From NCBI GenBank assembly GCA_019057385.1, contig JAHQJS010000004.1, positions 1,070,727-1,134,726 on the forward strand: DNA of 64,000 bases, in the 5' to 3' direction. Position numbers and translations under genes: made by a program. The notes under the pieces are model-generated. The model saw nothing but the letters and a program-made list of their open reading frames with translations, made no database searches and had not been told where the DNA came from. Position 1 is the first letter of the stretch; every line of letters begins with the position of its first letter. This document shows, one piece after another, positions 7,826-16,502 of this stretch. The DNA is from Candidatus Borrarchaeum weybense (GTDB lineage: Archaea > Asgardarchaeota > Sifarchaeia > Borrarchaeales > Borrarchaeaceae).

Positions 7826-8221
7826 ATGGGACACAAAATTATGGTAGCACCCTGCACAGGCATGGGAAAGGTATTGGCGACGGTAGCACGTGTTGGCGCG
7901 TTGTTGGCAACAGATGAGGGTAAAAGTGATGATCTTGAACTGATCTGTACACCATGCGTTGCAGCTGGACTTCAAAAAGAGATTGAGCGAATAAAGGGGG
8001 CAGATATGATTATAATCGACGGTTGCATAGACGAATGTTGTCGCAAAATCTTCGAAGAAAATGGTGCAAAAATCGTGGCAGACATAAAAGTATGGGAAGT
8101 TCTTCGCGAGAATAAGGACTTAAAACCAGAGTCAAGGGTAAAATTAGGTCCAAAGGGCATGGCGCTTGCAAAGAAAGTTGCAGAGAAAGTCAAAGAAGAA
8201 ATAATTAAGTTAAAAAGTTAA
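7826..8221 (+). CDS. DGC-domain (putative zinc-binding) protein 2
   Basis: 131 residues, paralogous to the upstream gene and in the same operon. It opens with MVAPCTGMGKVLATVARVGA, continues LICTPCVAAGLQKEIERIKGAD, and carries the true DGC motif in IIDGCIDECCRKIFEENG near residue 63. Four to six conserved cysteines could form a metal site by themselves or between the two paralogues. AAGGTGA lies six bases upstream of the ATG. The tandem pair suggests a heterodimer, which is inference. Confidence 0.78.
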   Translation: MGHKIMVAPCTGMGKVLATVARVGALLATDEGKSDDLELICTPCVAAGLQKEIERIKGADMIIIDGCIDECCRKIFEENGAKIVADIKVWEVLRENKDLKPESRVKLGPKGMALAKKVAEKVKEEIIKLKS

Positions 8222-8417
8222 ATTGCTCCTTTATTTTCCCTTAGAATAACTAACAGGTCTCTATTTTTTTCACTAAATAATATTTCTCGATTTTTTTTGG
8301 ATTTTAATTTGATTTCCAGTTATAATTGTCTATAGTCTTTCATAAGATGTTTAACTCAAGATTTCAAGTTATGCTAAGACGCAGGCAATCTCAAAAAGAT
8401 ATTACGGAAAGGGTTTA

Positions 8418-8638
8418 ATTTATAAGAAGAAGATAGCTTAAGCACTACAAAATAAGCACATTTCGATTCGAGATGGAAAACAAATTCAACCGAGTGAACA
8501 ATAATGATAAATCCGTTTTGTACTTATGTGCTTAACAATACAAATAAATAGCCAGAGGCTATGCCATTAAATACGAAACGGTAATTCTCATATATTTAGT
8601 TCTTGTTGAAAGGAGAAGATAGAAAAGGAGGAAAATGA
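8418..8638 (+). promoter_or_regulatory. Promoter and long structured leader of cdhA
   Basis: A TATA-like TTTATAA (8418-8424) would start transcription near 8450, leaving a leader of about 190 bases. Inside it, TAAGCACAT (8453-8461) and ATGTGCTTA (8526-8534) are exact inverted repeats, and TAGCC-AGA-GGCTA (8549-8561) forms a tight small hairpin. An AAGGAGG ribosome site precedes the ATG by 8 bases. A long leader with post-transcriptional effects is known for cdhA in Methanosarcina, so this may be a conserved control strategy. Bases 8222-8417 hold nothing I recognise. Confidence 0.5.
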
Positions 8639-10996
8639 ATGACTGAGAAACCTGCCAGTTTGAAATTCAAGAAATTGAAGACCCCAACGTTAGAGATCGA
8701 TGGACTTGAATTTGCTATCGGTAAACTCCTCGAAGAAGAAGAATGGGCAGAACCAATGGGTCCTACGCCAAAGCCAGAGATAACTGATCTTCGCTCATGG
8801 GATCGAAGAATGTTAGAACGGTATAAGCCTTACTACATGCCTTTCTTAGACATTTGTCCTGCACTATGCACTTATGGCCCCTGTGACTTATCCGCAGGGA
8901 AGAAGGGTGCATGTGGGTTGGACATAAATGCTCAAGCAAGTCGAATAGTTCTTCTTGCGTGTTGTATGGGTGCATCTGCTCATGGAGCACATGGACGACA
9001 TTTACTAGATCACTTAATCGAAGAACACGGGAGTGATTATCCTATAGATCTAGGGGACAAAGTAGAGGTCGAAGCTCCACTGACTAGATTGATTGTAGGT
9101 ATAAAACCAAAAACACTTGGAGACTTAGTCGAAGCACAGAATTATGTTGAAGAACAAATAACGCATTGCGTAAGTTCTGCACACACTGGACAAGAAGGCG
9201 ATAATATCGATTACGAATCAAAGGCATTGCACGTTTCAATGTGTGATAGTTTAGCTATGGAAATTGCAGATTTAGCACAAATTGTTGGCTATGATTTACC
9301 AAAAGGCGAACCGGATGTCCCGCTCATCGAATTGGGTGCTGGGACAATTGATAGAACAAAGCCCGTAATCTTAGTAATCGGACACAATGTTGCTGCTGGA
9401 GCAGAAATCGTTGACTACCTACAAGCAAACGAAAATTACGATTTCGACGATATCGAACTCTGTGGAATCTGTTGTACAGCGCTTGATATTAGTCGTTATT
9501 CTGACAGGGCAAAAGTTGTAGGAGCAATGTATGAACAAATAAAGTTTATACGTTCTGGACTAGCTGATGTGATCATGGTCGATGAACAATGCGTACGGAC
9601 AGATATACTTGATGTAGCAAAAGAGGTAAAGACTCCTGTTTTAGCGACATTGAATAAAATGGCGTTAGGATTGAAAGATCGTACGCATGATTCCGTTGAT
9701 CAGATAGTAAGTGATCTTGTATCCTATAAGGAGCCAGGTGCGCTAATATTAGAACCAGAGGTTTCTGCTGAAGTAGCAGTGAAGTTAGCTATGGCCATCG
9801 CACCAGAGAGGAAGAAGTTCAAGGTGATTCCCGACATGGAAGAATTCAATTCAATGATCAACAAGTGTATAAACTGTGAGCTTTGTAAGCGGGCGTGTCC
9901 TTTGGATCTCGAAATTCCTGCGGCAATGACAGCAGCAAAGCAAGGCGACTTACAACCACTTGCTGAACTTCACAATGTTTGTATCGGGTGCGTAAGATGT
10001 GAGGGAATTTGTAGAGAAGGTATTGATATTTTAAGCGTAATTGAAAAAGCAGCTGAGAAATACGTTAAAGAAGAGAAGTACAAAGTACGTGCTGGACGAG
10101 GTCCAATAACTGACGTAGAAATCCGTGATGTCGGTGCTCCTATTGTATTAGGTGAAATCCCAGGCGTTGTAGCAATCGTTGGCTGCCCAAATTATCCTAA
10201 TGGTGCGAGCGAAATAGGGCTACTAGCTGAAGAATTCCTCAAAAGACGATATATTGTAGTTGCGAGCGGTTGTGGCGCTATGGACATCGGAAAATATAGA
10301 GATGAAGAAGGCCAAACGCTTTATGAAAAATATCCAGGATATTTTGATGCTGGTGGCCTTGTCAATGTTGGTTCATGTGTTAGCAACGCACATATTGATG
10401 GAGCAGTAATAAAAATTGCTAACATTTTCGCAAGGAGGCCTCTACGTGGAAACTATGAAGAAATTGCGGACTATTCCCTGAATCGTGTAGGAGCCGTAGG
10501 TGTTGCATGGGGAGCAATGAGCCAAAAAGCAGCCTCTATTGGAACGGGAGCGAACAGACTCGGCATTCCTGTGATTGTAGGGCCGCATGGTGGTAAATAC
10601 AGACGATTCTATATGGGTCGTTCAGAGAAAGATGAAGACTGGAATGTCTACAATGCCCGTACTGGTGAAGAAATGTATGTTGGACCCGCACCGGAACATC
10701 TTATTTATGGTGCAGAATCTATAGAAGAATGCATTGTTGCGACAGCAAAATTATGTTTGCGACCAAACGATACTACTAAGGGACGGGCAATAAAACTAAC
10801 GCATTACATCGACCTTCATCAGAAGTATATCGGAACATTCCCAGATGATGTCCACAAATTCGTAAGAACTGAAGCCGATATTCCAATTACAATGAAAGAT
10901 AAGGTAATAGAGCATCTGAAGGAAAAGGGCTGGGAACCGAGTGAAGTCCCTGATCCAACTTTGTTACCACGACTAATTAGAAAACCAAAGTCATGA
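8639..10996 (+). CDS. cdhA: CO dehydrogenase/acetyl-CoA synthase complex, alpha subunit
   Basis: 785 residues, the normal length for archaeal CdhA. The N-terminal part has the cysteine cluster region CPALCTYGPCDLSAGKKGACG (residues about 80-100) for the B/D clusters. CINCELCKRACP (about 410) and CIGCVRCEGICREG (about 447) are two ferredoxin-type [4Fe-4S] sites. Cys residues for the Ni-Fe-S C-cluster lie in ELCGICCTALDI, DEQCVRTD, ASGCGAMD and NVGSCVSNAHIDGA. The enzyme interconverts CO and CO2 and feeds acetyl-CoA synthesis or cleavage in the Wood-Ljungdahl pathway. An ATG four bases earlier runs into a stop after two codons, so the start is 8639. cdhB follows after nine bases. The cdhC, D and E genes are not in the window. 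Confidence 0.97.
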   Translation: MTEKPASLKFKKLKTPTLEIDGLEFAIGKLLEEEEWAEPMGPTPKPEITDLRSWDRRMLERYKPYYMPFLDICPALCTYGPCDLSAGKKGACGLDINAQASRIVLLACCMGASAHGAHGRHLLDHLIEEHGSDYPIDLGDKVEVEAPLTRLIVGIKPKTLGDLVEAQNYVEEQITHCVSSAHTGQEGDNIDYESKALHVSMCDSLAMEIADLAQIVGYDLPKGEPDVPLIELGAGTIDRTKPVILVIGHNVAAGAEIVDYLQANENYDFDDIELCGICCTALDISRYSDRAKVVGAMYEQIKFIRSGLADVIMVDEQCVRTDILDVAKEVKTPVLATLNKMALGLKDRTHDSVDQIVSDLVSYKEPGALILEPEVSAEVAVKLAMAIAPERKKFKVIPDMEEFNSMINKCINCELCKRACPLDLEIPAAMTAAKQGDLQPLAELHNVCIGCVRCEGICREGIDILSVIEKAAEKYVKEEKYKVRAGRGPITDVEIRDVGAPIVLGEIPGVVAIVGCPNYPNGASEIGLLAEEFLKRRYIVVASGCGAMDIGKYRDEEGQTLYEKYPGYFDAGGLVNVGSCVSNAHIDGAVIKIANIFARRPLRGNYEEIADYSLNRVGAVGVAWGAMSQKAASIGTGANRLGIPVIVGPHGGKYRRFYMGRSEKDEDWNVYNARTGEEMYVGPAPEHLIYGAESIEECIVATAKLCLRPNDTTKGRAIKLTHYIDLHQKYIGTFPDDVHKFVRTEADIPITMKDKVIEHLKEKGWEPSEVPDPTLLPRLIRKPKS

Positions 10997-11005
10997 GGGT
11001 AAAAA

Positions 11006-11533
11006 ATGAGTATGCCATATAATATAGCTAATGTAAGAGGTCCACTTGAAGCAACAGTTATGAAATCACCAAAAACTGTTGTTAATATACTCAAACATGC
11101 AAAACGTCCTATACTGATCGTTGAAAGCAATGCGTTGAAGACAGTAGATGACAAATCGCCAATAGATTTTGCAATCGAGTTTGCTAAGAAGACAGAAATG
11201 CCAGTTGTAGCTACCGCACATACTATGAAAGCCTTTCTTGAAAGAGAATTCGAAGCAGCCACTGTTATGGGCGTAGCAGATATCACTAATCGGATTATTG
11301 ACCCTGAATGGAAAGGTCTAGACGGAAAGGGCGGTTATGACGTCATTTTTTATCTAGGCGGTCTCTATTACTTCCAAACACAAATTCTCTCTTCTATAAA
11401 ACACGGTGCTACGAGTTTAAAGTCGGTCAGCTTAGATCGATCATACGATCCTAATGCTACCTTTAGTTTTGGAAATTTAACAGTGGATGAATGGAGTGCA
11501 GCACTCGAAGAAATACTTACTCTATTGAAATAG
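11006..11533 (+). CDS. cdhB: CO dehydrogenase/acetyl-CoA synthase complex, epsilon subunit
   Basis: 175 residues, matching CdhB length. It opens with AKRPILIVESNA, and TEMPVVATAHTMKAFLERE with YDVIFYLGGLYYFQTQILSSIKH are characteristic of the family, which has a DHS-like/Rossmann fold. CdhB binds CdhA as an alpha2-epsilon2 complex and is thought to help electron transfer to FAD or ferredoxin. It is the second gene of the cdhAB operon (nine-base gap) with GAGGGT as ribosome site. A hairpin and T-run follow the stop codon. Confidence 0.95.
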   Translation: MSMPYNIANVRGPLEATVMKSPKTVVNILKHAKRPILIVESNALKTVDDKSPIDFAIEFAKKTEMPVVATAHTMKAFLEREFEAATVMGVADITNRIIDPEWKGLDGKGGYDVIFYLGGLYYFQTQILSSIKHGATSLKSVSLDRSYDPNATFSFGNLTVDEWSAALEEILTLLK

Positions 11534-11570
11534 TGAGTTCACTAAATTTACCTCTCTTTTTTTATTTTTA
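11532..11570 (+). terminator. Terminator of cdhAB
   Basis: AGTGAGTTCACT (11532-11543), a five-base-pair stem overlapping the stop codon of cdhB, is followed by a pyrimidine/T-rich tract to about 11570. Archaeal termination relies mainly on the T-tract; the stem is short. Confidence 0.5.
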
Positions 11571-11623
11571 CGCCTTTAACTGAATTTTTTCCAAATCTTA
11601 AGTGAAAAAGCTTTAGAGGATCT

Positions 11624-11755
11624 GTGAAAATAGGCGAACAAAGAAAATTCTCTTTAGCAAGTTTTGTCGGAAATCACAAGTGCATTCTAACACCCGATCA
11701 GCTTAGCAAAGAATTCTGTAGTTCTTCTAATAGCAGAATAATTCAAATAGGATAA
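11624..11755 (+). CDS. Possible small ORF, 43 aa
   Basis: A GTG at 11624 follows AGAGG by four bases and opens 43 codons ending in TAA at 11753-11755. The predicted peptide starts VKIGEQRKFSLASFVGNH and has two cysteines and a Ser/Asn-rich end; no family is recognised. The ribosome site is the only support. It lies alone in the 312-base gap between cdhB and the next gene, so it could equally be chance. Confidence 0.25.
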   Translation: MKIGEQRKFSLASFVGNHKCILTPDQLSKEFCSSSNSRIIQIG

Positions 11756-11845
11756 TTATACTATTATATAATGGGGTTGATTTTGTCCCAATTTTAAGTT
11801 TGAACGTTATCTTCCAAGATTAGTTAATTAGATGAGGTTGCAAAA

Positions 11846-12184
11846 ATGACCGAAAAGGAAAGCGCAAAAGAAGAGGAAAAAAAAGAGCAAGAAGATATCT
11901 GGTTTACTTTTGGGAATATTAGAATGGTCATAAACAAACAAGCAGAAGGATGGACCAATATCGCTGTGTTTTTTCAAGATGAGGATATAAGAGAAACAAA
12001 GATTGGCAAAAGAGTCCAATTTGGCATTATGGATCGTCACTTACCACAGTTTCTCGATGCTTTGTCAGGGACATCGACAGAACCTGAAAAGCCAATAGAG
12101 ACAATTAGTGAAGTCGATAAGAAAATATTGGAACTAGGAAAGAAGATAATTGAATTAATCAAATCTTCAGCTGTTTTAAACTAA
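11846..12184 (+). CDS. Hypothetical 112-aa protein with acidic head
   Basis: Residues 1-17 are a Lys/Glu run (TEKESAKEEEKKEQED), then a compact beta-rich segment DIWFTFGNIRMVINKQAEGWTN and IAVFFQDEDIRETKIGKRVQFG. A helical C-terminus follows (DKKILELGKKIIELIKSSAV). A GAGGT site precedes the ATG by eight bases. I do not recognise it. It is encoded just upstream of the TrmB-like coiled-coil protein in the same direction but with its own T-rich end (about 12196-12212), so the two are probably separate transcripts. Confidence 0.7.
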   Translation: MTEKESAKEEEKKEQEDIWFTFGNIRMVINKQAEGWTNIAVFFQDEDIRETKIGKRVQFGIMDRHLPQFLDALSGTSTEPEKPIETISEVDKKILELGKKIIELIKSSAVLN

Positions 12185-12325
12185 AATAGTTTTATTTACT
12201 CTTTTTTTTTGTATAAGTTCCCTATTTTTATTTATGAGATGCAAAAATGAATTTTAGCAACAAATTTGCAGCGAAGATTTTTTATTACACCTTTTGACTA
12301 AATGACTTAAGTGAGGGAGTACACG

Positions 12326-14131
12326 ATGAGTTCGAATAATAGCGAAATTCTTTCTAAGATTTTAGACGAAGAGCAATATAAAGTGTATCTTTCGGTCTAC
12401 TCGATGGGATCAGTAGCAACCATCGGTCAAATAAGTTTGATCACGGGATTTGATCTTCTAAAGGTGTCAAAGGTCATAGAAGACCTAATAAGCCTTGGCT
12501 TTATAAAAAAGGTAGAAGGCTTAATGCCCCGATATATAGCCCTTCATTCACAACTTCTTTCAACAGTCGAAATTGATAAAAATTTTCGGTATGAGATGCT
12601 GAATCTTAGATTTCAGATTGAAAAAGACTTAGAGGAAGCACTTCGTGATACTCTTTCGTCTCTAAAAGAATATACAGAAAAATATACATCAAAGTTTACT
12701 GAGGCAATTGAGAGTTTTTATGGAAGTTTTCTCCAAGAAAAAGAAAGCCTTGAAAGAAGTATTTCTCAGATATTCTCTTCTTTTGACGAATTGATTACAG
12801 AAACAAAGCAACAATATTCCACGATTTTTACCAATATCGTTCGTAATTATTTCTTTGAAGAACATGGACCTCTAATAAAACTGCGAAACCATATTTTTAG
12901 CGAACTTGATAATCAAGTTCAAATACATGAAGAAAAACTACTAAAAAGCCAACCCGAAACAGAAGAGGTTTTTGATAGCTATAAAGACTGCCTACACACT
13001 TCAAAAACCCAATTTCAACAAACTATTGAGAGAATAGTCACTGCGAATGAAGCAAAATTCTTGAGTATAATAGAAGAGATTCGCAGATTGTATAGTGAAT
13101 CTATTATTAAAACTGATGAGTTTGCCCAAGCGCAAAAAGAATTCGATGAAAAAACCAATAATCTAAAAGATACCTTGATATTAGATAATGATATGTTCAA
13201 AAAGGATTGTAAAAAGGATTTAGTTGATGTACTAGACTCAACAACTTCTAATCTTTCAGAAAAACTTCTCAATGTTCTTCAAGACTCCGTTGAACATTAT
13301 AAATCTACAACTGCTGCACTAAAAGATGAACTAATTAAAGGTATTGCTCAATTTCAGAGCGAAGAAATAGAAAAATCACTAGATGACTATACACAAAAAC
13401 TAGAAGACCGATTTTCTAAAATTGTTGTCTCCTCGAAAGAAAAAATTCAGGAATCCTCACAAATTATTGAAAAACTGCTATCCGACTCAATGAAAGAGTT
13501 AGAAGCATCATTAAACGAATCAGTTACTTCTTTAGATAGTGATGTGAATAATTTTCTAAGAGAAAAGCAAGCTTATTACAAGGACAAAATGGCTGTTTCC
13601 AAGCAAAAGATAAGCGAAAAAATTGAAGCTAGTGTCTATTTACTTGAAGAAAGTGAAAAACTGCTAAATAAGATTGTGGATGATAGCAAATTCATTAAAC
13701 TACCAGGATATCAAAGAACGTTCACCATCACGGGAACAACGAATGCAATTAATTACGCCCGTGATATGATCCTTCGAACTAAATCTACAATAACCCTAGT
13801 TACGCCAACTCTCTCCCCTGAACTCCTTGGAACTGCAAAAAACGTATCAAATCGAACACGTCTGATATTCGTAACAGATATTGATCTGACTCGTTATGGA
13901 GATTCAGTAAAAGAGCTAATAGCGAAAGGAAATATCCGTTTTAAACAATACGATAGGCAGGATTATTGGGCTGTCTTAAAAGATCGTGAGGAAGTACTTT
14001 TTGGACCACAAGTTGAAAAAGAAGGTGATGAATTCGTCGCAATTCTATCTGAACATGAAGGGACCGTGCAGATTTTCGAACAGTTTATGAACTCACAGTT
14101 CTTGGGACGTTCTAAAGAGGTACTCTTATAA
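12326..14131 (+). CDS. TrmB-like wHTH, long coiled coil and PLD-like domain protein
   Basis: About 601 residues. The N-terminal ~75 residues are a TrmB/winged-helix unit (LDEEQYKVYLSVYSMGSVATIGQISLITG then VIEDLISLGFIKKVEGL). Residues about 80-440 are almost entirely heptad-like helix rich in Glu, Lys, Ser and Gln. The last ~140 residues (GTTNAINYARDMILRTKSTITLVTPTL then TRLIFVTDID) resemble the phospholipase-D-like effector domain seen in TrmB regulators, without an obvious HKD catalytic motif. I choose the ATG at 12326 because GAGGGAG lies six bases before it; a GTG at 12311 is also open. A wHTH and a sensor separated by a ~350-residue rod is unusual. It could be a DNA-tethering, structural or membrane-proximal signalling protein. 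Confidence 0.75.
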   Translation: MSSNNSEILSKILDEEQYKVYLSVYSMGSVATIGQISLITGFDLLKVSKVIEDLISLGFIKKVEGLMPRYIALHSQLLSTVEIDKNFRYEMLNLRFQIEKDLEEALRDTLSSLKEYTEKYTSKFTEAIESFYGSFLQEKESLERSISQIFSSFDELITETKQQYSTIFTNIVRNYFFEEHGPLIKLRNHIFSELDNQVQIHEEKLLKSQPETEEVFDSYKDCLHTSKTQFQQTIERIVTANEAKFLSIIEEIRRLYSESIIKTDEFAQAQKEFDEKTNNLKDTLILDNDMFKKDCKKDLVDVLDSTTSNLSEKLLNVLQDSVEHYKSTTAALKDELIKGIAQFQSEEIEKSLDDYTQKLEDRFSKIVVSSKEKIQESSQIIEKLLSDSMKELEASLNESVTSLDSDVNNFLREKQAYYKDKMAVSKQKISEKIEASVYLLEESEKLLNKIVDDSKFIKLPGYQRTFTITGTTNAINYARDMILRTKSTITLVTPTLSPELLGTAKNVSNRTRLIFVTDIDLTRYGDSVKELIAKGNIRFKQYDRQDYWAVLKDREEVLFGPQVEKEGDEFVAILSEHEGTVQIFEQFMNSQFLGRSKEVLL

Positions 14132-15028
14132 ACTACCTCACGGTGGAGACGTGATAGTTCTACGATAGTATATCTCCAAGAAGATCTTAGAGTTAACAGT
14201 TAGGATAATCTCTTGACAAAAACCACAATCAATATTTTTTTCCATTTCAACCTTTTTCCCCTTTTAATATCAGATAGTTATGAGTTTAAGGATCTAGTTT
14301 TTCTTTTCATGTTTGTATCTCTTAAAAATCACAAAAACATGAACAATATACAAAAAGATGTATTATTTAGCAGCTAGTTGAACTCTATGCAAATATATTC
14401 GGAAAATATTCACCAAGCGTCTTTGATAGTCAAGAAATTGTATAACGCGCACGTTGTTTACTGAATTTCACACTAATTATTTGAATTATTTTGGCTAGCG
14501 TAAAGAAACTCAACATATCCGTTTTTGTGCCCCTCTGTATGTTTCTTATTCTCTATATGTGAATTAGATGTTAAATTAGTCTTTTATATGTTAATTCTGT
14601 GGCAATTTGAAATATATCAGTAATTTAAAAGACGGGCTTCAGAAGCGAATGTAGGGGAAAAAATGAATACTCATAGCAAAAATTAACTGAAAATATGCGC
14701 ATAGGGGTAATATTTTTTAAAGAAACTTACCCAATTAGATTATTTTGATGAATACACTTACAATATGTAATATTTAGCGGAATTCTATTAAAATAGCCAA
14801 TTATTTATTGAAATCTCTATCAATAATTGTGATTAACCGATAGACTCAGTAATCCACTTAAGATTAAAAATGCGCGCGACAAAAATATTGAAGCTGCAAC
14901 CAACTCTCGGGGTATTAGATAAAGGCACTAACAATGATTTATGACCCAAAAATGACATTTGATTCATAATATGCCTTCCATGAGATCACTAATAACTCGA
15001 ATATAAGCCTAACGAATGATGTATCTAA
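14132..15028. other. Nearly 900-base region without a recognisable gene
   Basis: No frame on either strand of useful length with a ribosome site was found, apart from a seven-codon frame behind AGGGG near 14653. There is no GC-rich block that would suggest tRNA or a structured RNA. The 3' end must contain the promoter of the radical SAM gene at 15029. It may hold an unrecognised AT-rich ncRNA or be decayed sequence. Confidence 0.5.
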
Positions 15029-16441
15029 ATGAGCGTCTTACTAATTAACCCTCCATCATTTGTGTCTGAAAACGAAGTGATGGATCGGTTTCAAATTATT
15101 ACACCTCCTTTAGGCTTAGCCTATCTCGCAGGAATGCTAGAACATTATGAGCATCCTGTCAAAATTCTTGACGGGATAGCATTAAATCTCTCGTTATCAA
15201 GACTAAAGAAATTAATAAAAAAAGAACAACCACGCATTGTAGGAGTCACAGCAACTACAAGTCAAATATTTGATGCGCTAAAGGTGGTCAAAGCAGCTAA
15301 AGAAGTCTGTCCAGGATGCTTTACTATTATTGGTGGTGCACATGTAACATTCTTACCGCTTGAAACAATGAACGATCCCTTATATGGAAAATATCTTGAT
15401 GCGGTGTGCATAGGGGAAGGTGAACAAACACTATTAGAATTAACACAGACTCTTGAAAAGAATGGTGATGATTTATCTACAGTCCGTGGGATTGCCTATC
15501 GAAACAATTCATCAATTAAAATAAATAACCCCCGTCCTCCAATAGAAGATCTAGACAGTTTACCTTGGCCATCTCGTCATCTACTCCCTATGGATCGCTA
15601 TAAACTCTTGGGAAAAGAAGAAGATATCGGTCATATCTATACCAGTCGAGGGTGTCCGTTTAATTGTATTTTTTGTTCAAGTTCAAAAATCCTTGGAAAT
15701 CGCTTTAGAGCACGTTCACCTGAGTCAGTTGTGGAGGAATTTGAGCATATAGCAAGCGAATATGATCCTATGACAATCGAATTCGTTGATGATATATTTA
15801 CCTTGAATCGAAAAAGAGTCACAAAAATTTGCAGAAAATTGAGGACCCAGCATCTTTATGATATATCATGGGCCTGTTCCAGCAGGATAAACATTACAAC
15901 AAGAACCATGCTTTCTGAAATGAAAAAAGCGGGTTGTTTCCTTATATATTACGGCATCGAGTCAGGATCTCAGCATGTTTTAGATCTAATGAAGAAACAG
16001 CTTCGTATCGAACAAATCGTTAAAGTGGTTAAATGGACTCAGGAAGCCAAGATAAATGTATTGGGCTCATTCCTTTTCGGAATTCCGGGTGAAACAAAGG
16101 TTGAAATGGAACAAACTATTCGCTTTGCAACGAAATTAGGCCTTTTATATACACAATTCTCTATTGCAACGCCTTATCCAGGAACTGAGTTATATGAAAT
16201 AGCATGTAAAAATAACTATTTGATAGAAACCGATTGGAGTAAGTACACTAGTGGCAAGCCTATAATCGAAACTGACGATTTTACTTCGGATGATCTAAAG
16301 TACTACCTAAGAAAGGCATACCTCACTTTTTATCTTTCACCAAGAGTTTTGCTTAATCAAATTAGAGCAAAAAACTTTTTTCTTTTTGTAAATGCAGCTA
16401 AATTACTTATCAAATCAAAATTAGCGTCATTGGCAGCTTAA
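15029..16441 (+). CDS. B12-binding-domain radical SAM protein
   Basis: 470 residues. Residues 1-150 are a cobalamin-binding-type Rossmann domain (LLINPPSFVSE, PPLGLAYLAGMLE, IIGGAHVTFLPLE, GEGEQTLLEL). The radical SAM core starts near residue 200 with YTSRGCPFNCIFCSS (C-x3-C-x2-C), followed by FRARSPESVVEEFEHI, FVDDIFTLNR and GIESGSQHVLDLMKK. A C-terminal helical tail may contact membranes. The class includes methylases, HpnJ/HpnP-like enzymes and the archaeal GDGT ring synthases GrsA/B, so lipid modification is one possibility. No SD is obvious before the ATG. It is followed after 61 bases by a SPASM radical SAM gene in the same direction. Confidence 0.88.
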   Translation: MSVLLINPPSFVSENEVMDRFQIITPPLGLAYLAGMLEHYEHPVKILDGIALNLSLSRLKKLIKKEQPRIVGVTATTSQIFDALKVVKAAKEVCPGCFTIIGGAHVTFLPLETMNDPLYGKYLDAVCIGEGEQTLLELTQTLEKNGDDLSTVRGIAYRNNSSIKINNPRPPIEDLDSLPWPSRHLLPMDRYKLLGKEEDIGHIYTSRGCPFNCIFCSSSKILGNRFRARSPESVVEEFEHIASEYDPMTIEFVDDIFTLNRKRVTKICRKLRTQHLYDISWACSSRINITTRTMLSEMKKAGCFLIYYGIESGSQHVLDLMKKQLRIEQIVKVVKWTQEAKINVLGSFLFGIPGETKVEMEQTIRFATKLGLLYTQFSIATPYPGTELYEIACKNNYLIETDWSKYTSGKPIIETDDFTSDDLKYYLRKAYLTFYLSPRVLLNQIRAKNFFLFVNAAKLLIKSKLASLAA

Positions 16442-16502
16442 TGTATCAATTCGAGAGCAAATCGAAAAAATAGAACCTATTACAGATTAGGAGGAAATAA
16501 AA

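Noticed and set aside
11006..11286. Minus-strand ORF 10819-11286 across the cdhA/cdhB junction
   Set aside because: Complement of two well-defined coding genes.
14132..15028. Possible C/D box RNA or tRNA in the long empty region
   Set aside because: Isolated TGATGA-like and CTGA-like words are not in a proper arrangement, and no GC-rich fold is visible.
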